From positions 186,001-250,000 of the forward strand of contig NZ_CP106735.1 of assembly GCF_025639805.1 (NCBI RefSeq): a stretch of 64,000 bases of DNA, written 5' to 3'. Positions 25,426-33,969 of the stretch are shown here, piece by piece. Source of the DNA: Reichenbachiella carrageenanivorans. GTDB taxonomy: Bacteria > Bacteroidota > Bacteroidia > Cytophagales > Cyclobacteriaceae. Within the stretch, counting starts at the first letter, position 1; each line of letters starts with the position of its first letter. A model generated the notes under the pieces. It saw nothing but the letters and a program-made list of their open reading frames with translations, was not told the DNA's origin and searched no databases. Made by a program: the position numbers and the translations under genes.

Positions 25426-26743
25426 ATGAGCAAAATAAAACGAACAGTCCTATTAAGCTTCTTTTTCCTTGCTGCAATAGATGCCCTTCCCCAGGCATCG
25501 AAATCAGACACCCTGCGCTATACCACTCCATCACTTCTTCATATAGACTCCGCCCGTTTGTATGGAGGCATAGAGGCTATCATCCACCAAGCACTAGACT
25601 CTGGGGCATTCCCTGGTCTGCCAGATTTTATTGGCAAAAGATGGAGAAATCTTCTTCCACAAATCATACGGATATCATACCTACGACAGCCTACTACCCG
25701 TACGCAATTCAAACCTATACGATTTAGCATCTATCACCAAAATCACGGCAACAACGTTGGCTTTGATGAAACTAGAAGAAGACGGGCTGTTTGATTTGGA
25801 TAAAACCATGGGTTACTATTTCCCTTTCTTAGCCAAGTCCAACAAATCCGATCTCACGATGCGCAAGATACTAGCTCATCAATCCAGACTGAAAAACTGG
25901 ATCCCATACTATGCAGAATCCCAGCGCAGAAACGGAAAATACAAAAGAAAGACCATCTCCACAGATTCTTCCAGCCAATATCCGTATCATATACCTGGCT
26001 CAGACTTGTTTCTCCACAAGGATTTCAAAACTGACAAAATATATAAAATGATCAGAAAGTCAGATTTGTACGACGAAGAAGGATATGTATATTCTGGACT
26101 GGCTTTTTATCTATTTCCTGATTTAATCGAAAGATTGTCTGGAGTGAGTTTTGAAAAATTTCTTGTTGAAAATTTCTACAAGCCTATTCAAGCCACCTCT
26201 TTAGGCTTTGACCCACTCAGAAAATATACGTTAGATCAGATTATACCATCGGAAGTAGATACTTTTTTCAGGATGCATACCTTGCACGGCGTAGTCCACG
26301 ACGAAGGTGCCGCTGTCATGCTAGGCATCTCTGGCAATGCAGGGCTTTTTAGTAATTCCTACGACCTAGCCAAAATCTACCAAATGCTACTTAATGGGGG
26401 CACATACAATGGAAAAAGATACCTAAATCAAGAGACCATAACAGAATTTACCCGATGCCAATATTGCGATCAAGACAACCGCAGAGGATTGGGATTTGAC
26501 AAGCCGCTCATTGAATACGACAGTATAAAAACCACAGTAGCTAAACTCGCCAGCCCAAACAGCTATGGGCATTCTGGCTATACAGGGACATTAGTTTGGG
26601 CTGACCCAGATCATCAATTACTATTCATCTTCCTGGCTAACAGAGTTTATCCTAGCCGGACTAATAGAAAGATCTACACCTTGAATATAAGACCACGGAT
26701 TCACGACTTGGTATATGGTTTGATGGAGGAGGAAAATGAATGA
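25426..26743 (+). pseudogene. Beta-lactamase-fold serine hydrolase, split by a +1 frameshift
   Basis: Two adjacent frames make one protein of about 438 residues. The first (from 25426) gives a signal peptide and IHQALDSGAFPG; after 25617 the family sequence continues one base later (25619) as CQILLAKDGEIFFHKSYGYH. A single extra base near 25615-25621 explains this. The rest is intact: S-I-T-K in LASITKITATTLALMKLEE is the catalytic SxxK, YSGLAF stands where the Tyr motif is expected, and GHSGYTGT is the third motif. The domain is the one often fused to GH3 beta-N-acetylglucosaminidases in Bacteroidota, here exported on its own. The long intact remainder points to a recent mutation or a sequence error; a separate start at TTG 25631 is less likely. 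Confidence 0.75.
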
Positions 26744-26749
26744 AAAAAC

Positions 26750-26778
26750 CTCGGAGCAGGTAAGCCCGAGATTTTTTT
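26750..26778 (+). terminator. Terminator of the serine hydrolase gene
   Basis: A 5-bp stem CTCGG / CCGAG (26750-26754 with 26766-26770) followed by ATTTTTTT, seven bases after the stop codon. The flanking A-run could let it work on both strands. Confidence 0.65.
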
Positions 26779-26975
26779 CATTCCATGCACCTGATTGTAT
26801 TCTTAGTCTATTGATACTATTAATTACAAGTATAATAACATTTTCACGTAAAAAAATATTATTAATTCAATTAATTATTATTTAAGTACTATTTAAAATA
26901 ACAATTACTCAACTATACATCGATTGGAATTGCCCTTAGAGCATTGCAACTTTACCCTCTGAATTACACCACTGC

Positions 26976-28526
26976 ATGAATATCAAATACACGTTTCTTT
27001 TAGCCTTCTTCATTAGCTGCAATTGCGCTTTCGCCCAAATTGAAGTATTCAGTGAGCAGATCTCGCTCGATTCGGTAGTCAATAGCACTGCAGACGAACT
27101 AAATATAGTACTCAGCCCTGACGGACAATTGCTCTACTTTACACGAAAAAACCATCCTGAAAATGCTGGGGGCACAAAAGACCAAGGAGATATATGGGTC
27201 AGCGAAAAAAATAGCGGAGGTCTATGGACGCCTGCTTATAACCTCAAGGCCGTAAACAACACCAAAAGAAATAGCATCATCGGATTTATGGATGCAGGAC
27301 GAGCCATGGTCATTATCAACGACCAAGAATTTGCACTATCCTATTACAACAACGGAAAATGGTCTACACCTACTTCATTCAAAATCCCATATTTCAATTC
27401 GAAATCTGAGGAGCTCAGCGCAAGCATTTCTGCCGACGGCAAGCATTTCTTATTCGGCATGGAGTCCTTTGGCAATTACGGTGTAGAGGATATCTACATT
27501 GCTCGAATGAAAGCTGATGGCTCATGGACAAGTCCTAAAAATCTAGGCTCAACGATCAATACACAAAATCAGGAAATTACCCCTTATTTAGCCGCCGACA
27601 ACAAAACACTATTTTTCGCCTCCAATGGCCACGATGGACAAGGCAGCTTTGACATCTTCATGTCGGTACGCCTCGACGACACTTGGCAGCAATGGAGTCC
27701 GCCAGTAAACCTGGGTTCACAAATCAACACGAAGGGCAGAGAACGCTCTTTTACATTTTTATTGGATGAGGAATATGCCTATCTATCTAGCACCCAAAAT
27801 AGTGACGGCTACGGTGATTTAAAAAAAGTAAAAATCAAACCTGACATTACACCAGAAGAGGTATTGAAAGATACTATTGAAGTGATAGATGTAGTAGAAG
27901 CACAAAACATCATAGCCATTAGTGGCCAGGTATACGATAAAAAAACAGGTAAAAAACTGATAGGAGCAGAGGTCTTTGTCACCACAGAACCTACTGAAAA
28001 AACTTACCAAACACTCACCAACTCTAGCGGAGAATTTAACCTAACTATAAATGAAGGCAGTGAATACAAAATAAAAGTAAAAGCGTTTCGATACCTCTCT
28101 ACCGAAGCAGTAGTCACCGATGCCACCCTACTAAACAATGAATCCCTCACCTACCGCCTTGAACCAGTGATCGAAGGCAATACAGTAACACTCGAACATG
28201 TGCTTTTTGAGCAAGGGACTCCCTCACTTATCCAAGGGTCGGAGAAAGAGCTGAATCTAGTGGTAGAAATGATGAAATACAATCCTGATATCACTATTTT
28301 TCTATCTGGTCATACGGACAACCAAGGCAAAGCTTCACTTAATTTAGAGCTCAGCGAAAAAAGAGTACAAACCGTCAGTGAATACCTGATTTCGAAAGGC
28401 GTAGACAAGAAAAGAATCTCAGGAAAAGGATATGGAGGAATGAAACCAATTGCCAGCAATGCCAACGCAGACACTCGCAAACTCAATCGCCGAGTAGAAT
28501 TTACTGTGCACAAGCTGAAAAAATAG
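26976..28526 (+). CDS. Exported PD40-repeat protein with C-terminal OmpA domain
   Basis: 516 residues. A signal peptide (about 1-20, ending CAFAQ), then PD40/WD40-like blades with the repeated patterns SPDGQLLYFTR, SADGKHFLFG and AADNKTLFFAS (about 40-265), a carboxypeptidase-like regulatory domain (ISGQVYDKKTGKKLIGAEVF, about 312-385), and an OmpA peptidoglycan-binding domain (SGHTDNQGKASLNLELSEKR split by the usual Asn/Arg residues, then KGYGGMKPIASN and NRRVEF). This architecture is common in Bacteroidota, including PorE-like T9SS envelope proteins. It should sit at the outer membrane and touch peptidoglycan. Single gene, terminator on both sides. Confidence 0.9.
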   Translation: MNIKYTFLLAFFISCNCAFAQIEVFSEQISLDSVVNSTADELNIVLSPDGQLLYFTRKNHPENAGGTKDQGDIWVSEKNSGGLWTPAYNLKAVNNTKRNSIIGFMDAGRAMVIINDQEFALSYYNNGKWSTPTSFKIPYFNSKSEELSASISADGKHFLFGMESFGNYGVEDIYIARMKADGSWTSPKNLGSTINTQNQEITPYLAADNKTLFFASNGHDGQGSFDIFMSVRLDDTWQQWSPPVNLGSQINTKGRERSFTFLLDEEYAYLSSTQNSDGYGDLKKVKIKPDITPEEVLKDTIEVIDVVEAQNIIAISGQVYDKKTGKKLIGAEVFVTTEPTEKTYQTLTNSSGEFNLTINEGSEYKIKVKAFRYLSTEAVVTDATLLNNESLTYRLEPVIEGNTVTLEHVLFEQGTPSLIQGSEKELNLVVEMMKYNPDITIFLSGHTDNQGKASLNLELSEKRVQTVSEYLISKGVDKKRISGKGYGGMKPIASNANADTRKLNRRVEFTVHKLKK

Positions 28527-28530
28527 CAAT

Positions 28531-28561
28531 AAAAAAAGCATCAGACACTAGTGCCTGATGC
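28531..28561 (-). terminator. Strong hairpin after the OmpA-domain gene
   Basis: GCATCAGACACT / AGTGCCTGATGC (28538-28561) forms an almost perfect hairpin. The adjoining A-run 28531-28537 makes a U-tract on the minus strand, so as an intrinsic terminator it fits the minus-strand STAS-like gene that ends at 28771, although it can also protect the 3' end of the plus-strand message. Confidence 0.6.
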
Positions 28562-28770
28562 TTATGGTAAATTGAGGTTATTCGTTTTTGGTTGTTTCTC
28601 TCAAGGAAAAACACATGCTAGTTTCTCACCACCTCTACCGTCTATCACGGAAACTATGCATACATCCAAAGATATTTCTTTTCAGATAAATTACACTAAT
28701 CATTAGCTTTTTATTTACCTCCTAACGATTAACTACTTAACTGATAAGAAAAACAGAGCACTACTACTCT

Positions 28771-29139
28771 TTATTCAGAAGGATTCTCTAGCAGCCACTG
28801 CTTAGCCTCTTCCAAGTTATCAAAAAGGCATGTATTTCTACCCGTTAATCTAATCACAGATTTGGCGATAAGCTTGGCTACAGAATTGAGACCTACTATG
28901 GCTGTAGCAGAGACATATGGGGCATTTTTTCTAGCAATATCCGTGGTACGGGCAATGACCACCTTATTGAAACGCATCTCAGTCATATCCACGAGCGACA
29001 GTACCGACTTCAAAGGATACTTTGAAATAACCTGCACTGCCTCTGACATCACTACTGGAGAGTCGTCCACACTTAAATGCGACAAATCAGTAAATACAAT
29101 GGTTTTATTCTGCTCATTAAGAATCGAAACGCCTGACAT
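28771..29139 (-). CDS. STAS/SpoIIAA-like small protein
   Basis: A 122-residue soluble protein. It alternates strands and helices in the way of SpoIIAA-like STAS domains: an initial N-E-Q-N-K-T-I-V-F strand, the VLSLVDMTEMRFN strand and turn, APYVSATAIVGL, and a C-terminal DNLEEAKQWL helix. I recognise the fold from the layout rather than from a catalytic motif; the conserved phosphorylatable Ser of anti-anti-sigma factors is not evident. Function unknown. It is a lone minus-strand gene. Confidence 0.6.
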   Translation of the reverse strand: MSGVSILNEQNKTIVFTDLSHLSVDDSPVVMSEAVQVISKYPLKSVLSLVDMTEMRFNKVVIARTTDIARKNAPYVSATAIVGLNSVAKLIAKSVIRLTGRNTCLFDNLEEAKQWLLENPSE

Positions 29140-29216
29140 ATAGGTAAAAGGTTTGGTTTATCAATACTCATAAAGATAACACCCTTTTGACTACTTTGAA
29201 AACGCCACGAAATTCC

Positions 29217-29678
29217 TTACTTCGTACGAATGTATGTCTCCACGATGTAGCGATCTACACCTAAGGCTTTATTTTCTTCCACGCCTTGTTGAATCAGCGT
29301 ATCTCCTTTTATCTCCAATTCGAATTTGAAGGTATGTCCTTCCCAAGCACGTGCCGTACAAAATTCTAGCTGTTCCGTGTAAGTCTGGCCATCTAATGTA
29401 TAATTGCCCGCTCCTGCGGCAAAGTAAGCCAACGAATCTCGTCCTTTGTTCACGTCATGATTCACAAATGAAAAATGATAAGGGTTGATAATTTTAATCA
29501 TTTTCCTGCCTGGCACGAAGGTATTGATCGTTTCCCCTCCTTCTGTGGTTTCAGCCGCAATCAATTCCCAACTACCTAATAGAGTAAGTGGGCTTACACC
29601 TTTTTTATGAGCAGACGGCTGACAACTCATCATCACCAAAACAAGCCACACTCCTATCCAACGTATATTCATAATCAT
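29217..29678 (-). CDS. Lipocalin-like lipoprotein (DUF4488-like)
   Basis: 153 residues with a lipoprotein signal (VLVMMSCQPSA, Cys about 19). The body has the look of lipocalin-like Bacteroidota proteins: LLGSWELIAAE, KMIKIINPYHFSFV, GAGNYTLDGQTYTEQLEF and a C-terminal VDRYIVETYIRTK strand. Function unknown; a small-molecule binding barrel on the envelope is a guess. The ATG at 29672 is an alternative start. Confidence 0.7.
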   Translation of the reverse strand: MIMNIRWIGVWLVLVMMSCQPSAHKKGVSPLTLLGSWELIAAETTEGGETINTFVPGRKMIKIINPYHFSFVNHDVNKGRDSLAYFAAGAGNYTLDGQTYTEQLEFCTARAWEGHTFKFELEIKGDTLIQQGVEENKALGVDRYIVETYIRTK

Positions 29679-29868
29679 AACTAATCATTTAAAATTGAAA
29701 AATGGATTTGGGGTTAGAAATAATAGTCCAATTAAGCTAACCAATCACAAAAGATAATGCAAAATTATGCGAAATAGCGCAGGAGATTGATTCAGATAGC
29801 CGTTCACTAACCAGAATTTTTAGCTAATTTGCTCACTCATTTTTTGTGAATTTTTAATGCTAAGTCGC

Positions 29869-30936
29869 ATGGACGAAAAATTAATATACGGGATACAGCA
29901 AATCGGCGTAGGAGTAGACGATGCTGAAAAAGGATTTGAATGGTATGCCAAAACCTTAGGGGCGGATTTATGCATCTTTGACGATGCCAATGAGGCTACC
30001 TTTATGGCCAAATATATGGGGGGTCAGCCACGCGCCAAAAGAGCCATTTTAGCAATGAATGCTCAAGGAGGAAGTGGTTATGAGATCTGGCAACATACTG
30101 GACGTACGCCACTTACCATAGAAGAACCTGTGCAGCTCGGCGATCTAGGGATCAACATCGCTAAGATCAAATCACAAAACATCCAAGCCAGCTTCGATCG
30201 CCTCAAAAAATCGGGCGTAACGGTTTGCACAGAAATCCACGCCGAACCAGACGGATCTAAGGGTTTCTACATCAAAGACCCTTGGGACAATCTCTTGCAT
30301 ATCAAAGAATTTGATTCTTGGTTAAAAAAATCAAAATGTGATGTAGGTGGCATTTGCGGCGCTACGCTAGGCGTATCAGACATCGACAAGTCTATGAAAT
30401 TATACAGTAGCATATTGGGCTACGACCAAGTGATCTATGACAAAACAGGCACCTTCGAAGACCTAAAAGGTCTCAACAACGGAGAGGGACAATTCAGAAG
30501 GATATTGCTTACGCATAAAAAAGATCGTACAGGCGGGTTTTCCCCTCTTTTGGGCGACGGCCAGATCGAGCTGATCCAAGCGCTAGATCGCACCCCAAAG
30601 AAGCTTTTTGAAGGTCGATTCTGGGGAGATGTAGGATTCATCCATCTCTGCTTCGATATACGCAACATGAACGCACTCGTAGCCGAATGCAAAGAGAAAA
30701 ATTACCCCTTTCAAGTACTCAGTTCTGAGCATTTCGATATGGGCGATGCCAATGGCCACTGGGGCTACATCGAAGACAACGACGGTACTTTGGTAGAATT
30801 TGTGGAAACACATAAAGTACCCTTGATCAAAAAAATAAACTGGAGCATCAAGCTCAAAAACCGTGACCCACACAAGCCGCTCCCTGGGTTTATCCTCAAA
30901 GCCATGGCGATCACCAAAAGAAGAAAATTTGACTAA
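29869..30936 (+). CDS. Two-domain VOC (glyoxalase/dioxygenase fold) protein
   Basis: 355 residues from the ATG at 29869 (an ATG at 29857 adds four). Two VOC modules follow each other: the first starts GIQQIGVGVDDAEKGFEWY (about 6-145, ending IKDPWDNLLHIKE), the second starts CGATLGVSDIDKSMKLY (about 160-305, ending GTLVEFVETHKV). The His and Glu residues expected for metal binding are partly present (HIKE, HLCFD, FVETH). The substrate is unknown; extradiol-type or glyoxalase-like chemistry are both possible. It is followed 9 bases later by the PhnA-like gene. Confidence 0.8.
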   Translation: MDEKLIYGIQQIGVGVDDAEKGFEWYAKTLGADLCIFDDANEATFMAKYMGGQPRAKRAILAMNAQGGSGYEIWQHTGRTPLTIEEPVQLGDLGINIAKIKSQNIQASFDRLKKSGVTVCTEIHAEPDGSKGFYIKDPWDNLLHIKEFDSWLKKSKCDVGGICGATLGVSDIDKSMKLYSSILGYDQVIYDKTGTFEDLKGLNNGEGQFRRILLTHKKDRTGGFSPLLGDGQIELIQALDRTPKKLFEGRFWGDVGFIHLCFDIRNMNALVAECKEKNYPFQVLSSEHFDMGDANGHWGYIEDNDGTLVEFVETHKVPLIKKINWSIKLKNRDPHKPLPGFILKAMAITKRRKFD

Positions 30937-30945
30937 CCAGTACCC

Positions 30946-31521
30946 ATGAACATAGAAAAGGCACTCCAACAACGCAGCGAATCTACATGCGAGCTCTGTG
31001 CTTCGGCAGATGAACTATCGGTACTAGTGGTAGAACCAAAATCTGGCGACACTACCGAGGAGTGCGCCTATGTGTGCAACACCTGCCAATCGCAAATAGA
31101 CCAATCTACTGAAACAGACCCCAATCACTGGCGCTGCCTCAACGACAGCATGTGGAACACCCACCCTGCCGTACAAGTACTTGCTTGGCGCATGCTTTCA
31201 AGGCTTAAAAGTGAAGGTTGGCCACAGGACTTGCTGGACATGCTTTATCTCGAAGAAGATACATTGGCTTGGGCCAAAGCTACTGGCGAAGGAGAAGAAG
31301 AAAGTGACAAAATCGTACACAAAGACAGCAATGGCGCCATACTAGCCGCTGGCGATAGCGTAGTGCTGATCAAAGACCTCAATGTAAAAGGCGCCAACTT
31401 TACCGCCAAACGGGGCACTGCCGTACGAAATATCACGCTCACACACGACAATGCCGAACATATAGAAGGCAAGGTCAACGGTCAGCACATTGTGATCCTG
31501 ACCAAGTTTGTGAAGAAATAA
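30946..31521 (+). CDS. PhnA/YjdM-like zinc-ribbon protein
   Basis: 191 residues. The N-terminus has a zinc ribbon with CELC (about 15-18) and CNTC (about 45-48); the C-terminal 70 residues have the YjdM/PhnA domain pattern KDSNGAILAAGDSVVLIKDL, AKRGTAVRNITL and IEGKVNGQHIVILTKFVKK, an SH3-like barrel. Although once linked to alkylphosphonate use, the family has no established enzymatic role. Probably co-transcribed with the VOC gene. It ends one base before the convergent thioesterase gene. Confidence 0.88.
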   Translation: MNIEKALQQRSESTCELCASADELSVLVVEPKSGDTTEECAYVCNTCQSQIDQSTETDPNHWRCLNDSMWNTHPAVQVLAWRMLSRLKSEGWPQDLLDMLYLEEDTLAWAKATGEGEEESDKIVHKDSNGAILAAGDSVVLIKDLNVKGANFTAKRGTAVRNITLTHDNAEHIEGKVNGQHIVILTKFVKK

Positions 31522-31914
31522 TTACGATTCCGCTAGTCGATCTTTTACATACTCCACCTTCGTTTTGCCATGTGGAGCTGGCCTACCATCTTCGCCAATA
31601 TTCACGAGTACGATACGATCTACGGTAATGATTTTTTCATGCGTCATTTTATTTCGCACTTCGCAGTTGAGCTCTAGCGAAGTACGGCCAAACTTGACAG
31701 GCTCTATGCCGATCTCGACAATATCTCCTTGACGGGCTGAACTCAAAAAATTGATTTCCGACATAAATTTAGTCACTACCTTCTGGTTTTCTAACTGAAT
31801 AGCCCCGTACAAAGCCGCTTCTTCATCGATCCAAGCCAACAACTTGCCGCCAAACAAAGTATGGTTAGGATTGAGATCTTCGGGTTTTACCCATTTTCTA
31901 GTGTGAAATTTCAT
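31522..31914 (-). CDS. Acyl-CoA thioesterase (YciA-like hotdog)
   Basis: 130 residues with one hotdog domain: NPNHTLFGGKLLAWIDEEAA is the central helix with the catalytic Asp/Glu region, followed by VTKFMSEINFLSSARQGDIVEI and a long final sheet. Such enzymes hydrolyse acyl-CoA thioesters in the cytosol. It is a single gene on the minus strand, of family-typical length. Confidence 0.88.
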   Translation of the reverse strand: MKFHTRKWVKPEDLNPNHTLFGGKLLAWIDEEAALYGAIQLENQKVVTKFMSEINFLSSARQGDIVEIGIEPVKFGRTSLELNCEVRNKMTHEKIITVDRIVLVNIGEDGRPAPHGKTKVEYVKDRLAES

Positions 31915-32029
31915 AGTTATCTACATTATATATAGTAAAGTAACTTGTACTATCGCTATTTGGTTTTGCTACCCAAATAGAGTTTCTCAATACCTACATA
32001 GATAAAGATAAATTATCTGCGACTTAGGC

Positions 32030-32425
32030 TCACTCTCCCTCCATATCACTCAGCTCTAAGTTGAGTGCCCTAGTCGAAATTTGTATTTCTACAAGAGAAT
32101 AGGATAATGAAATCAGAAGTGAGAGTAAACTCCCTCCAAAAAGATAATTGGCTAAGACAAATCCCTCTTGAAAGAGAGCAAACATACAGGCAACTGTAAG
32201 CAAAAAACTCAATACACCAAAGGCCTGCATACGCCTTACAAAATTAAGCCTTTTACGAAGGCTCTTAATTTGATTGACTAATAAATGTTTAGACTCGGAG
32301 GTTTGATACTTGGCATGAAGGTTTCTAATCAAAGTCGCCAACGCCAAAAAACGGTTGGTATAAGCCAGAAGTAACAGCGTAATCGCCGGAAACAAAAGAG
32401 CCGGTGTAGAAATCTCTAATTGCAA
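32030..32425 (-). CDS. DUF2721 family membrane protein
   Basis: 131 residues if it starts at the TTG at 32425, nine bases after the response regulator stop; the longer frame (to 32476) overlaps that gene and reads unlike the family. It opens LEISTPALLFPAITLLLLAYTNRFLALATLIR, quoted here only for its first helix (STPALLFPAITLLLLAY) and TNRFL turn, followed by a charged helix and two further membrane segments (about 70-90 and 95-120). DUF2721 proteins are small inner-membrane proteins of unknown function. Probably in one transcript with the response regulator. Confidence 0.8.
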   Translation of the reverse strand: MQLEISTPALLFPAITLLLLAYTNRFLALATLIRNLHAKYQTSESKHLLVNQIKSLRKRLNFVRRMQAFGVLSFLLTVACMFALFQEGFVLANYLFGGSLLSLLISLSYSLVEIQISTRALNLELSDMEGE

Positions 32426-32433
32426 ATTGTTTG

Positions 32434-32793
32434 TTATTTTTTTTCGATCAGGGCGATCAATTGATCTGCATCCCATGGTTTGCCCACGCTACCGTCGAAG
32501 CCAAAGTTCTTGATTGCATTTCGAATAATCTCGTCATTGACATATTCCGAAATGATAATTCTGATCATATCAGGATACATATTCCCTACCTTCTCCAGCA
32601 GTTCTACACCTGTCATCTCTGGCATACGGTGGTCTGAGATGATGACATCATACTTTCCCTCCTCCATCAACTTCAATCCTTCGTTTGCACTCTCCACTGT
32701 GGTCACGTCATACTTTCGTTTAAAAGCAATTCTGAAAACGTTTAGGTTAGCTGCTTCATCATCCACGTACAGCAATTTGATCTTATCTGCCAT
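32434..32793 (-). CDS. Stand-alone response-regulator receiver domain
   Basis: 119 residues, receiver only. The acidic pair is in LLYVDDEAANL, the phospho-acceptor Asp in DVIISDHRMPEMTG, the Ser/Thr position in RIIISEYVND and the Lys in GKPWDADQL. No output domain. The sequence resembles receivers that are coupled to adenylate/guanylate cyclase or HD-type proteins (YVDDEAANL ... KPW), but no kinase or output protein is nearby. It precedes the DUF2721 gene on the minus strand. Confidence 0.92.
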   Translation of the reverse strand: MADKIKLLYVDDEAANLNVFRIAFKRKYDVTTVESANEGLKLMEEGKYDVIISDHRMPEMTGVELLEKVGNMYPDMIRIIISEYVNDEIIRNAIKNFGFDGSVGKPWDADQLIALIEKK

Positions 32794-32867
32794 AATTATC
32801 TTTCTTTCTCTTTTTCCTTAACTGGTACTGCAAAATACAAAATTATTCGAACATATCGACCCCTAGA

Positions 32868-33965
32868 TTAAAAGGCCTCTCGTACCGAAAGGTAAAAAGC
32901 ATATTGTCCGTTATCAGTAAACCCTACATCCATTCGGAAATTGAGTTTTTCATCTTTCATGGCTCGGAACCTACCCCCTAATCCATAGACCAAACGAATA
33001 TCTTCTGCTTGAAAATCGCTAAATGAATGGAATACCTCTCCTGCCCCTACAAAGAGGACCCCTCCAAATCTCCAGAAAAGTTCTTGTCGTGCTTCTACCT
33101 GCACATAGACTGCTTGCCTATCTCTATACAAATTACGATGCTCAAAACCTCTTAATCGGCCACCTCCGCCTATTTTATTGAGTTTATAAAAAGGAATATC
33201 ATCACCAGAGCTCATATCCATTTTGACTTGAAAAGCCAACACACTTTTAGGGCCAAACAGTTTCATGTATTGTCGATAATCCACTACAAAATTGGTATAA
33301 TTATACTCGCCCCCAAAGGCCTTTCCAAAGAGCGTAATACCTGCATTAATCAAGCGTCCGTGCGTAGGCCACAGCGTGCTATTTCTAGTATCATACCGCA
33401 TACCAGGTCCGACGCCCATATTAAACCCACCTGCTACACCTACAGGCGCATCACTGGCCAACAATCCACTATCCACTATCCCTTCAATCTTATTGTATTG
33501 AAAATCGAAAAGTAATCCAGCAAAGATCTTAGGGTTGATGGGCTTGAAAAGACTACCTGCCAGTTGTATATACTTGTCCGTATAAACCTCCGACATCTCT
33601 GGGTCAGTCTCATTACCGATTCCATAATAATTATCAGGAAAATCAAAAATACGTGCTTGCATATTCAGATTCATCCCATTATTAAAAAACAGATCAAAAT
33701 CAGACTTGATTGTCACCTGCTTATTGGTAGTGAAAATAATATAGGGAGTGATCGACGAAGGTCGGTGAAAACCATGTTTGGACGATGGTTTATTAAAAAC
33801 AAAGAAGGCTACCGTACCAAAACTAAACTTAGTCTCGGGCGAGTAGCCTACCGCTGGATAAATAGCAAATTTGAGTGGTTTCACCTCCACAGAGTCCTGC
33901 TCCTGTGCCCATCCGCAAAGCGAAGAGCACATCAGCACAAGACAGCAAATTTGAGATATCCTCAT
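32868..33965 (-). CDS. Omp85/BamA-like outer-membrane barrel protein
   Basis: 365 residues from the ATG at 33965, with a signal peptide (about 1-20, ending CGWAQ). No POTRA domains precede the barrel. The barrel sequence has YSPETKFSFGTVAFF near the start, GVGPGMRYDTRNSTLWPTHG, the conserved LRGFEHRNLYRDRQ motif (the RGF element of lid loop 6) and a final FYLSVREAF strand ending in Phe. It is a surface-antigen D15-like protein, possibly involved in insertion or secretion. It starts 4 bases after the aspS stop, so it is in the aspS transcript. Confidence 0.85.
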   Translation of the reverse strand: MRISQICCLVLMCSSLCGWAQEQDSVEVKPLKFAIYPAVGYSPETKFSFGTVAFFVFNKPSSKHGFHRPSSITPYIIFTTNKQVTIKSDFDLFFNNGMNLNMQARIFDFPDNYYGIGNETDPEMSEVYTDKYIQLAGSLFKPINPKIFAGLLFDFQYNKIEGIVDSGLLASDAPVGVAGGFNMGVGPGMRYDTRNSTLWPTHGRLINAGITLFGKAFGGEYNYTNFVVDYRQYMKLFGPKSVLAFQVKMDMSSGDDIPFYKLNKIGGGGRLRGFEHRNLYRDRQAVYVQVEARQELFWRFGGVLFVGAGEVFHSFSDFQAEDIRLVYGLGGRFRAMKDEKLNFRMDVGFTDNGQYAFYLSVREAF

Positions 33966-33969
33966 GTAG

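Noticed and set aside
25631..26743. Separate serine hydrolase gene starting at TTG 25631
   Set aside because: The preceding frame supplies a signal peptide and the start of the same domain, so one frameshifted gene explains both better.
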